Source of the DNA: Anisakis pegreffii
Taxonomy: Eukaryota > Nematoda > Chromadorea > Rhabditida > Anisakidae
Length of the DNA: 64,000 bases
Reading direction: 5' to 3'
Assembly: GCA_035041965.1 (NCBI GenBank)
Contig: JAPYMA010000206.1
Coordinates: forward strand, 248,001 to 312,000
The translations under genes and the position numbers were made by a program. Positions 1-11,475 of the stretch are shown here, piece after piece; positions within the stretch are counted from its first letter, which is position 1, and each line of letters opens with the position of its first letter. Under the pieces are notes generated by a model that saw only the letters and a list, made by a program, of their open reading frames with translations, was not told where the DNA came from and did not search any database.

Positions 1-969
1 CGAGCGATTAATATGACATAAAACAATGAAATCAAAATAGCATTTACATACAGTGCAAATTGTCGTATTATGTTTGATTCAGTATCAACGAATTATTTCG
101 GCTTCGGCATTGTTCAATTGATTGCAGATTCATCGTTTGCACTCAGAAAGATAGATTTTTGATACTCGTTTTGATACTCGATAAATTTTTGATAATACTC
201 GTTTTCGACATTTGAGCTCGTCGTTATTGGGTAGTGCCATCCATCATTTCTGCAGTTTCTATCAACGCTAGAACTTCGATAATGAATTTTTTGATCAACT
301 ATTAAATACTTGATTCGTGAAAATGATCATGATAGTAAGGAATCCTGAAAGAAATTCACATACAAAAAACTCGATTCGAGTATCTTTCTGTTTGTAAATT
401 TCGGTCTCATCTGATAGTTACCGAGAAATATAGAGCCAAAGCACATCAAATGAGGTATGTAATAATATTGCACGAGCTATAATAGGGATTTGACATACAC
501 ATCTCAGCTCTATTATGCGATCAGTCAGTCAGTGCATTGACAAAATGCAGCCAATAAGCGATTCATTGAATGTCGATGTTACTCTCCAATATTTGCAATG
601 AATTATGCTAATTGACATTCGAAATCTTAGCTGATATATTTGTGCACCACTGTCAACATTTCAGAAAACGATATCGCTCACTTCGAAAGTGATGCGCTTT
701 GAGATCGTGTCTGTCGTAAGTTGAGTGCTTCGGTTTCAAGGCAATTTCAGTTGAGAATAATTTAAGCTTGATTTCATTGTGATACTGAGAGTTTTCAGTT
801 CATTGCATTCAGAATTTGTGAGGAATATGTTTTTAAAAACATCAGAAGTAACTCATGAGCTTGAGTTCATTGTTAGATAAAAATCAACACTTTGGATTTT
901 AAGGAGACGTTATTGCACGCAACTTCAATGAATTACTCATCAAAATTGTATAATCTCTAACGGTGAGTA
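1..969. other. non-coding upstream region
   Basis: No exon with coding character was seen on either strand. The stretch is AT-rich and includes a short run of imperfect repeats of the phrase TTTTGATACTCG around 150-215. It may hold the promoter of the acetyltransferase gene that follows, but no core promoter element can be pointed to. Confidence 0.5.
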
Positions 970-3900
970 ATGATAACAATTGTTGTTCGTTCGGGATCAG
1001 CTGAGATCACTCGTTCTTGCAATCGCGTTATGTCGCTGATTGTCAAAATTGAAGCGAATACATGCATCCAGGCATCAGCTATGAAAACGCAGAAATTGGA
1101 ACCATTCAACGAGGTGCTCCAGCGTCAAGTACCTCGCGAACTCGGCAAGCCAATTCCAATGAAAGCTTACAACATTGCGCATCCGAAGAACTGTGGTGAT
1201 CCGTGGATTGGAGCGTATTCAAAGCATGGCTTCTGGTACAAATTCGTTGCTGGTAATTTGAACGACTATGAAAAGGTAATTCGATCAATCCACTGGCAGC
1301 AATTCATATTCCCAAATTTCGTCCAATACTGATAGTTGATAGTGTGTGAGGGTGTAGCAAGTTTGAAGAAGAATGTGTATCATTAGCGAACGAAATAATG
1401 ATCACCATCATAATACGTGTCATAAACTGGTATTGGGTGGTGCTATTTTTAACAATACTATCAAAATAATGCTCCTATCCCTTCAAAGTTCTCGCTTTAT
1501 GCTAAAGCTGAAATGAAGAAACAATCAAAGCAATTAGGGAAAATCAACAAATTTGATATGTTATGAAGAACATTTTATGCAATAATTACCACAGTATTTT
1601 GGTATTTATAGCTGCATATAATTCATAGATGAACGGTGGTTGCAAATCCTTGTCGAAACGACAAACGTTCACATCTATGATGATAAATTTGAACAACCGA
1701 AAATTATCTTTTCAATAAACAAATGCTGATAATAACGCATTGCTGTCAGATCGTGGCTATTTCGTTCGAAGCAGATGGCTACTGCATGAATTATGAATCG
1801 TTTGAGAGTTGGAAGAGTGCATTTGGAGAGGATTCGTTCACGTTTATTGTGGCAAAGAATTTAAGTGAGTTGCAGACTGATTTGAATTTGAACAACAGCT
1901 TTCGATGAAATTTATCGCAAAAATTGCTCATATTGAAGAAATGCTTTTTTAAGATCAAATTCATCTTTTGATGTCATCAGAAGCGTTCGTTTCAATGATT
2001 CCCGAACTTGGAGGTTTTAATAAAAAAAAGAACACTTCTATGATAAGAGCCATAGAACTTTCAAGCTCATGATCCATATTGAGTACCGTTTTAATAAGAA
2101 TGCATGCATATCCTTCAAAGTGAACGATAAATTCATGAGTTTGGATGCTCTTGAGTATTGTCTTCGCTTTGTCTTGCTACGCATGTGTGGTAACAAAACG
2201 ACGAATTCGAGAAGGACAAATTGAAAAAATATATCTTTTTTTGTGTTTTGAAACCTCTTTCACAGAATCTTTTTTTCACTTGTTATTCTCTAATTGTATA
2301 TATGAACTTCGCGTCTTACTGCAAGCTGATACAAGAAAATAAACTGAAATGACGCTGATAATATTAATTTCCCTTTTGCCTTCGATTGGAAACGAAAATG
2401 CATGTGATTCGAACCAAATGTTGAATTATTACCGCCCTTCAACTTCATTTATTAGACGTTAACTTACAACTTGTAAAGGTAAATGACCTTGATGGTGTCG
2501 ATGCCCAACAACTGTTCACACATTCTAATTCGTTTCAGAAATATCAGAAAAGTAGCGAGAAAAATATTGTGAAACAGATGAAAATGATGAGGGAAACATT
2601 GAATTGTTGTTTCACGGAAACTTTAATTGTGATCCATTCAATGAATTTTGGTTACACCTTTCAATGGAGTAATTATAGAGGAAGATGTAATTGGCTCGAT
2701 TGGATTCGCAATTTATGAAGGAACGGTAGTGATCGGTATTTATTATGTGGTCGAAGATTATCGTCATTCTGGCATTGGCAATCAGTTATTCAAAGAAGCT
2801 CTTAAACGATGCAGCAGTCAGAAGAATATTTTATTTCACTCTTGTTAGTTGATGGCATTCATCTTCATTTAGATACTTCAATCATTTGATTGTCAACTGA
2901 GCAGACCCGAAGAGTTGGCATGGAACCGTATACAGATCATTTCGATAAGTGTTTCGTTTCGACTGGAAACTCGTGAAAAACTCACTTTTGTTACTATGAT
3001 AAATGCTTGAATTTACATTCGTGTTGCTCATTTGTATGACGTTTTGGGTAGCCATCTCAGTGATAAATGTTCCCGATTTGGATTGAAAAGCATTGGATGG
3101 ACGTTCGATCATTACGTTCTAGATAAACCATCTGGCATTGAATCACTGAAGGTTTGTTCCTTATTTTCCAGTCTATGCTAGTGACAAAATTTTTCCCTGA
3201 TTTTCCATCATACTGTTTTACGTTCAATAAGTTGCTATACCAATCAGCAGCCGTATTCGTTGCACTGATATTCTTTCGAAAGGCTGTTCTCGCATGCGAA
3301 GGCTTAAACGATTTGAACTTATCAAAACATCACGGTTGCACAACGGTATTCAAGGAAAGGAATTCAGTTTCTCTCTAGGATTCCGAAATCAGCGTGAAAC
3401 AACTGGACCAGTTGACATCGACTGAGCAATCGGATTTGTTGATGTACGATAGGGGGATCTGTAGCGAAAATCGATCTCAGTGGTTTCGCAATTGGCTGCA
3501 GCATATTGATTCCAACACAATTTTGGCTTTTGATGGACAAGTGATTAATATTTATGTTTTTCATTTTTTGAGAACTTTTGATCGTAATAGAGCAATAAGA
3601 TTAAATCCTAATTGTTGAAAGAGACATATTCACAAATTAAGCCAAGAATGTGCACAACAGAATAAGCAAATTGATCAGTAAAATAAGATGAATGGTTAGT
3701 CAGCTCAAGATTTCAGGGTAAAATCACAGGATTCGGGAATCTGAGAGAGTTGTCGGGTGGCTTTGTGCGAAGACTTCTTGTTGGATCACTCTATGCGGAC
3801 AATGCAAAAATAGCTGCTGCAATTCTGTTCCACCTTCTTGCGAAATTCTATGTGAGAGAAGAGAAATAATGAATTGATTCGTTTGTTGTTGTTATTGCGT

Positions 3901-4829
3901 TGCGTTACACTGTGTCAGCGCTGTTTGCAAGATGAGCAATGGAAACGAAATCATTTCAGCACCCAGAGGACGATAGCGATTGGGACCCGGATGTTTTTGC
4001 GGTCTATAGACGCAGTGTGCACTTTATAATGCCGGAGTGTAAAACTGACATGTTAGGCATCATGCAGAAGTTGAGCGGTGATAAGGGCAGCATCAGAAAG
4101 CAGCGATTACGTTATAAGGTGCTTAATTGCGTTATTGTAATTACACAATTATTGCTACTGCATGTTTGTTAAATATCTATCTTATGAGTGCTTTCGGATG
4201 CGTTTTCAGTTCTCAATTTTTTCATTGAATTTTTCTTGAAATACTTTTCCAATTGTTCCTCCTAAAATCATGACAAACAGAATGCATTGTTCTGAAAAAA
4301 AAAACAGACTTAAAATGAGTGTACGGCAAAAGTCGGCATAAGGGACAAGTGTTTGAAAATAGTTATTCTGCTATTGGTTCTGATCAATAATTAATCTGTA
4401 GTTTTATTAAACTGAAAAGGTTGTTTGTGTAGCAACGAATACGAAAAATGTGGTTCGATAGGAAGCGAACGAGCAGAACAGAACGAGTTCCGCCTACAGT
4501 GTTTACAATGATTTCTTCTTTTTATTCCGGCAATTCACATTCTGGGGAGAGAGTGGAGGAGGGGGTCACATTCAGCACAACGAAACAATTTATGCTCGTT
4601 GAACACCACTCAATGATTGATTGAGTGGTTCACTGATCTATTGTCTCTCGTTTCAACTGTTGCCATTGCAACTTCACTTCTAAAAAGCAAAATATCAATG
4701 ATAAGCTAACGAAACAATGAATTTTCATGACAGATTCGATTTCAGACTCAATCCTCATCACACTCGCCACCTCAAGTTGACTTCACTAAAGTGTTCGCAG
4801 TATCCGATCTACATTTGGGTATTGTATAA
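970..4829 (+). CDS. GNAT-family N-acetyltransferase, nematode two-domain type
   Basis: Proposed exons: 970-1275, 1750-1864, 2679-2847, 3061-3151, 3379-3540, 3717-3851, 3960-4118 and 4734-4829 (stop TAA). All phases match, giving about 410 residues; a second in-frame ATG at 1030 could be the true start. Exons 2-3 carry the GNAT core: a beta strand DVIGSIGFAIYEG, then VVEDYRHSGIGNQLFKEAL, where R-H-S-G-I-G is the acetyl-CoA pyrophosphate-binding motif A. Later exons (LRELSGGFVRRLLVGSLYAD and VDFTKVFAVSDL near the C terminus) resemble the second domain of nematode GNAT proteins with a DUF1248/Acetyltransf_18 type tail. The family transfers acetyl groups from acetyl-CoA to small amines or proteins; the substrate cannot be read here. 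Uncertain points are the exon 4 acceptor (3052 or 3061) and the true start. Confidence 0.82.
4607..4629. repeat. short perfect hairpin in GNAT intron 7
   Basis: CCACTCAAT and ATTGAGTGG form a 9-bp stem around a 5-nt loop, inside the last intron of the acetyltransferase gene. No function is evident. Confidence 0.5.
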
Positions 4830-7178
4830 ACAGTGCAGAACAACAAGAACATTGCTCAGTGGATAATAAATTGAAAGTATAAAATTGAATTCATTGATGC
4901 AGCAGAGCACTAACAGAACGGTGTTAAAAGCGTCCCGACGTATATCTTGTAAAAACAATTCTGAATATGAAAAACTTATGTTCGAATGCAATATTTTCAT
5001 TGAATTTTCTGAAGTAAATAATTCTTCAATACCACGCAACTGTATTACTTTTATAATAAAGTGTTGAATTGACTTCTTTGGCTTTTTTCACACATATTTC
5101 AGTGAGTCAATGAAGCGAAATGAGCATGAAACGGATTAATGCAATAAGGAGGGTGCATTAATTCGGCACATTGTGCGACATTAACATTATTATTGCAGCC
5201 ATATTTCAGCTTTTTCTCGTTTCTGTGCATAGGAATTTTAAATCAACTCCTAAACTGTCTAGAAACAAGGATTGTTTACTGCTCAGACCAACACGAATAG
5301 TGTCAATTTTATTTAACGTTCTAATAAATATGCGCGTATCACATCACCATTCTTATATATTGTGATATTTGAAATGATTCTAGGATAGGATGGATTATAA
5401 TCCGTATGCACATTTGCTGAATTGTTCAAGTATTGTCAGTGGACATTTGGACAGTAAACTGTTTGGCGAAGAGGTGATTTGATTGACAAAAGAGCATTAA
5501 TTGCGATCGTCTTTAGCGAATTGTTCGTTTCGTTGATGTGGTGAAATATGACGAATATTAAGACGAACTGAAGAAAGTATTCAAAAATAAGTGGAGAAAA
5601 ATGTGAAGGATGTAATGCAGCCAAAGGCAATACATTTTATTGACATGAAAACCATTTATCGAACATGACAGCCTCAATCAAAATAACATTTTCTGAGAAG
5701 GCAAAAATGTTTCCGAAAACAAATTTTCTGCCTGTTCATCTAAGAAGAAATCATATTTTCAAACGTCATTCACTGAAAGAATCGTCATTCGCGAATGTTT
5801 GTGCAGTTGTTTGTTGGACGATTGGAATGAACATTCAAAAAATATCTTTGGAAAATGATTAATGGCTGGTTATAATGAACAAATGAGACTGAAGGAAAGA
5901 AGTGATTTGAGGCGCCACCTAAACATTTAAGATGAATCTCGTATAGTTGGTGTTGAAAGTGGAAGAAGGATACCATTTTCAGAAAATATCAGATTTTCTT
6001 TTATTTGCTAACATCATTTATGATTTCACGAAATTATCACAACATCGAAGATATTATTATTATTATTTTCAAGCAGTGCACAACACAACATTTTGATTTA
6101 GAGATTCGAGAGAAGTTTGAATCGACTCAAGGAGATTTTTTCATTCAAAAGCGATATTCGAATAAAGTGGACCATAAACTCAGCGCAATCGCTGATAACA
6201 TGCAATGATGCAACTGAGTTCATGTTGCAGTCATGCGACTCGAATGATGCTTATTATTTACCGATTCGATACGACTACGAAATCATCAGATGTGATGATA
6301 TGTCGAGGTATTTCAACCGTCATATTGTGCAATTATCCAATACGAATCATATCTCTACGAATCAGATCAAGATTGCACAAATTTAATCACGTTTTGCTTA
6401 TTAGTATTTACTTGAGTTCACTGAAAGCTGAAAGTTGGTATATGTTCCATACATTCTTTGATGAGTCAAACTTGTTTACCCGTTAATTGTACCTATCAAA
6501 TGATGATATCAACTGATGATTCGTTCATCTTTCAAAAACATTAATATTTGATTACTTTTTTTCGATACGACACTCATAAATGTTTTTTTTACGTTTTTCT
6601 CAATGAACCTTCAATTCGTCATCGATAAAGATGACACATTTCTAATTGCAGACGAATATCTGCAAGAAATCATTTCGAGCGATGCGTTAAGAAGATCCTT
6701 CCAAGGCAGGATTTAGTTGAAGGTGATCGTTTTTAATCTGGACTTAGTTTAGTCTTCGGAATTCAAAATCAAATTTTGTACATTATAAACACGATTTTGG
6801 TGTACATTATGGTCACCATTCAAAAAAAGATGAAAAACATGAACGAATTGAACAGCTAATGGTCTACAGATAATCACGATCCGTACGAGATGTTTTTCAA
6901 TCAAGCAATCAGCAACACAACAACTATCAAAAAAGTTGTTGAAATCACTCAAGCAAAAGCAATGTATCCCCAACGCTTGTTCAAGGTGCAATCGACTCGT
7001 TCTCAGTATTTTCATTTTCATTTGGTCGTTTGTTAATGCAAAAACGTGGACGATGGGTTGTAGGTCTTTATCATTAGTCATGTTGCAGTTCTTTATCCAT
7101 AGGGCACGATAAGCGGATTTTAAAACCATTAAGGTCGCTTAAGGTAGTGTATATTTTAAGGTAGCAGTAAATTCAAGT
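4830..7178. other. intergenic region
   Basis: Between the acetyltransferase stop and the next candidate start. Two stretches look slightly coding-like on the plus strand but could not be joined: about 5385-5460 (DYNPYAHLLN) and about 6652-6723 (NHFERCVKKILP, followed by a usable GT donor). They may be 5' exons of the unidentified gene at 7179-9499 or chance ORFs. Confidence 0.4.
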
Positions 7179-9499
7179 ATGGATTTTCAGTACATTGTAA
7201 AGAAAGTGATCGTTGAGCGCAAAGTTTGCCCGGAAACAACGACTGCAGCCGACCCTTGGGATGTCTTCTTTCATGCTCTTTATAAGCCGGAAAAGCCGCA
7301 TCGTTACGACGATCGTTCACTGATCGATATTGAAAATGGTTTTGAATACACATTTGTGGAACACATAGATTGCTAAATCGTTTTCTGTACACACAACGTC
7401 CAGTTTCATATCATTTCCTGAAAGCACATAAATAATATTGATTTCGCCTGAGAGTCTGGCTTCTCAGATTAGAACAAGAAAACTGTTTTCATCAACTTTT
7501 TTGGGATTTTATGAAATTTTAACGATTGAAATGGTTTTTCCGCATTATTTCTCATATTTTTTCTCTCATTTATGCTCTTTCATTAAAATTGGCCAATTGA
7601 TCGCAATCAATTTACATTAGTGTAAATTGTATCTCATGAAAGTAAATTTAAGTCTTAACTGAGAATGGAAGTGATTATGATGTGACAGGGTTTTGAGATG
7701 ACTGATATTACGGTGCTTGTTGAAGGAGTTGAGTTGAACAGCAGATTGTTGACAACAACAAGTTGCAGTTGTTGACAACGTGAGGCTGCAGATTGACTGC
7801 AAAGCGTTCGCCGAATACAATTACAATAACGTCGCACAACTTTGTCATGTTTCTCCATTAGACGACAACAATATTCGACAACAAATTTCAACAGGTGACA
7901 ACCAAAAAATGGTCAGTGTTGCAGTATTTTATGATGCAGAGCGTTTCTCTGATCGTCGACTTCGGAACTGAATGCTCAAAGTTTTACGGTTTCGTTAAAA
8001 TTGTTCGCTGAGCTTGAGAGAATTGCTAAATGTTGGTTGTAATCTGAATCACTTTACAGAGGATTTCATCCGAAAATGTTGATTATAAGGAAAAAATGAG
8101 GCTCAGACAAGGGACGGACAAAGAAGCGCGATCCGTTAAAATAATGCAAATTAATGATGACAGTGGCGCATTCTCAAAAACTAAACTCGTTCCTCGATAC
8201 CAAAGTTGGTACTCAGTGACTATTAGCTGTATTTTCATGTTTTCCATAGTTTGCTGATCTGTTGATATGGATCAGTTATATGCATAAGAAACACTACGTT
8301 CCGAATCATTTTGCTGTTGATTTTCACAACGAGTGTTGCATACATTGCAATGCTATTGTTTGAACAGTGCTCTTCGCTAAATCGATATGAAATTCAGAGA
8401 AAAGAGTGATGTTAAGAGTGGATCGGAAAGGGACACGTTTTCTACATTATCAGACATCTGTAAGTGTCTTGATTACCCTCATAACAGCTCTGTGTCCATT
8501 GTTGGTAATTCAGACTCGAACGAATAATCAGTTTATATGCAGTGAACTGCAATACAAACTCAATGTTGGAAATACATAAGAGATTTAAAAATGTGCCTTC
8601 ATAACTACGGGTATAACTCACCTTACGTTGGTAATCGAAAAACAACTCAAGACGAAATTACTTGTCACTCGGCTAAACCAAAAATAACCATCCTCTGTTC
8701 TGAATTTTATGTATGAATGCACTTTAAATAATGTATGGTTAATAAGAATCTACTTTAAACATACGAACAAATAAACTTTATTTTTTATTACAGTGAATAA
8801 AGTACGCATTGACGTCTACTGAAAATATTCTGTTTTAGTAGGGTTTTATATACTTTTAATCTTTTTTATTGTGGAGTAACATGATTTTATGTGCTTTTAA
8901 CGTTTTCCTAGCATAATTTCACACCAGTTTTTGTGGCGGACAGATGTAAAGTCGAATAAAATGACTTAAACTTGATTTTTATTTTTCCATACATTTTTTT
9001 CTAACGACGTCTAATCGAGAACGGTTTAACTCGAAACGCCGTAACTCGAGGTATACTTCCATAAAAGTTGTGCTGAAATTCTGACCTAGATAAGGTCTTC
9101 CCTTACAACCGGTAATTTCATCCCCATTGCTCGAGCTGCGACGATATATTCCGAAGTTAATCTCTGAATATACCTCAATTATATATGAATTTTATCATTT
9201 TCTGCTGATATTTAATGATAGCAGATAGCTACTTTTATGGCAATGAAATGAATGAATTTAAGGGTGATGAATCGTGTAAAGAATGCGAATTAGTGCGCGA
9301 TCAGTTTCGCGGTGAAATACGACGGTCAAGAGGTGATAAGCAACTGAAGAGTGCTGACTCAGAAGAGGTTGCGGCCGCACTGAATGCACTCCAGAATGAC
9401 AGTACACTCCCGAAACAATTCTATTTACCGCATATATCAACCAATCAAAGTGCACAAACTGTTCAACAAATTGAAAAATTCCTCATGAAACTTGGCTGA
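7179..9499 (+). CDS. unidentified three-exon gene
   Basis: Three exons fit in phase: 7179-7338 (or starting at an upstream acceptor), 7769-7894 and 9225-9499 with TGA stop, giving about 186 residues. The pieces read MDFQYIVKKVIVERKV..., then VRLQIDCKAFAEYNYNN..., then an acidic/basic third exon with CKECELVRDQFRGEIRR and a C terminus ending QQIEKFLMKLG. Donor and acceptor phases (1/1 at both junctions) agree and the third exon is open for 91 codons with codon-like composition. No family was recognised; the third exon looks partly helical and hydrophilic, so an intracellular protein is likely. It ends 307 bp before the oppositely oriented Lys/Ser-rich gene, so the two are convergent. The 5' end may be incomplete. 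Confidence 0.55.
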
Positions 9500-9806
9500 T
9501 TTGTCATGAGCCGAACTGGTTTTCGGAAATGATTATCAATGATATAAACGAATAGTCCAGAATATTTAAATCGATGCTCGTTTTGGAAAAACTTTGATCG
9601 CAGGATTACGAAAATAGCAAGAATATTTTTTCATAAAGAATCTAGTAAAGTTATTATTAACGAGTAATCAACGTGATATTATTATATCTCATGATGAATG
9701 TGAAAAATATATGTGTTTAACGTGCATTAATGACATTTAAAGAATATTATGAATACATATTTAACGAATGATTCATAAATGATCCGAGAAGGTTGCGAAG
9801 AATAAG

Positions 9807-11347
9807 TTAAGTTAATCGGATTGTATTACTCGCTGATTTACTTCGTTTTTTTGCTTTTGGTTTGGAGGTTTTCTTCTTTTTGGATGGTTCTGGCTGCTTG
9901 GAGGGTTTTGGGGTGTTATTCGGTTGTTTGCTGTCGTTGATTGCCGACTGATTCAAGCCATTCGGATTGATGCTGTGAACGACTGGTTTTCGTGATGAAC
10001 TGCGCTTGGCTCGCGATGAGGATCTGAAAGTGCGAAGATACGGAATAATGTTTCCACATTTGAGAATCTTTGAACTGATTGAGAAATCTTCAGTTCAAAA
10101 CCTCTGATGGATTATGTCTGACGGATACTTCGGGGTGGATGGATGAAATTCGTTTGTTAATCATCCGTCTATCGCTCCTGTAAGATTGAGTTTCGAAAAT
10201 ATCAACCGTCTTAGAACTGGATGCGTGTTATCGATGTAATTTCACAGATGAACAGAAACGAATGAGGGAACGCGGAAATGAAAGTGAACGCACTTCTTTT
10301 TGGATTTTTCCTTCTTTGGTTTTTGTTCTTGTGATTGCGATTGCTCGTTTTCATCAGCTACATCTTTACCGTCAATCGCACTCTGAACGGCATTCATCGA
10401 AATTGTCCGTTGACTCACTTTTTGCGTCTCATTAAGAAGTCTCTCAACACGTTGCTGAATTAAATTCTGATTAGTTGCATTCTGCTCAGCGCATATTTGG
10501 TTTTTTAATATGCTCAACTTTAATATTTGATTAATATTTTTTATTATGCTCAACTACATTAATCAAACTAAAATTCCCAAGACATTCATCTAATTTATTG
10601 GAATAAAAAGGAGCGATGTAGTCATATTTCATTTGGAATGCGATAAAAATCAATTTTTCAAATTAAGTCATTCCTATAGCGGTCATTGCAAGTCCCTAGT
10701 TGATAGGCTGCTCATTACAATCTTAAACCCGAAAGCTACACGAACTGCAGATGCAAGCCTATCTAGTAACTAAAGATCATCTGTAATCAATTCAGTGATC
10801 ATTCTCAGAATTCAAACATCTCCAAACCGAGAACAGAATCAAGAGAAAAATTAAGAAGGAACGAACGTAGTAATCATCCAAATCAACGTTCGAGGTTTGG
10901 AGCATTACGAAACGAAGCTGTTTGTATGAGCAATGAAAAAGGCTGCAGTAACAAGTTAACGGCGACTATTAAATGCCTCACTCAGTTATCATAAGTAAAT
11001 GCGCACACTTTGATTTTCTACGTATGGCTCATTAGATTCCATTTTATACAATTGACTGCACTCATGCGGCGTTTCTGGATTGAAATTGATTTTTGGCTAT
11101 CCAATTCGACGAATTAAAAATTATTTGAGGTGAGTTATTGATGAAAGAATTTTATCGTCTACGTATGTGCGGGAAACAAGCAAATTTGCGTGATCGAGTT
11201 ATTTTCACGTTTTGACTTTGATAATATAGCAGTCAGTTTTGAGCCAACGCTCTTGATTTCATTGAGCAAAATTGGCAGCCTCAAAAATACCTCGAAACTG
11301 CTCCGTAAGATTGCTTCGCATGCGATGAATATTACTGACGTGGGCAT
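9807..11347 (-). CDS. small Lys/Ser-rich protein, or alternative C-terminal tail of klp-6
   Basis: Exons (minus): 11347-11291, 10481-10294 and 10023-9807 with TAA stop; phases 0 then 2 match, giving 153 residues from the ATG at 11347. The middle exon contains a helical stretch (RVERLLNETQKVSQRTISMN) followed by a Gln/Lys-rich run; the last exon is strongly basic (SSSRAKRSSSRK near its start, KKKKTSKPKAKKRSKSAS near its end), typical of disordered nucleic-acid- or microtubule-binding tails. No family recognised. The first exon can also be entered through an acceptor at 11360-11361 in phase 0, which matches a GT donor after klp-6 codon 917, so these exons could instead be a tail of the kinesin. 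The downstream gene on the other strand is convergent. Confidence 0.5.
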
Positions 11348-11388
11348 TTCAAGTACGCGCTTGTTTCAGAAATTTAAAAACCAGAATT

Positions 11389-11444
11389 AAATGTTTGTTG
11401 AATTACTACTGATTTCAAAATCGGTAATAAATCAACAAACATTT
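11389..11444. repeat. imperfect hairpin with a 13-bp perfect outer stem
   Basis: The 13 bases at 11389-11401 are perfectly complementary to 11432-11444, and the inner sequence continues to pair imperfectly. It lies just downstream of the klp-6 stop codon on the minus strand, where it could sit in the 3' UTR or in an intron. Confidence 0.7.
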
Positions 11445-11475
11445 GATCATTGTTGATCGGATATAATTCGGAGAC

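Noticed and set aside
4734..4829. VFAVSDLHLG read as a metallophosphoesterase N terminus
   Set aside because: No GD, GNH or GHxH motifs follow. In frame it runs to a stop and fits the C-terminal end of the GNAT protein.
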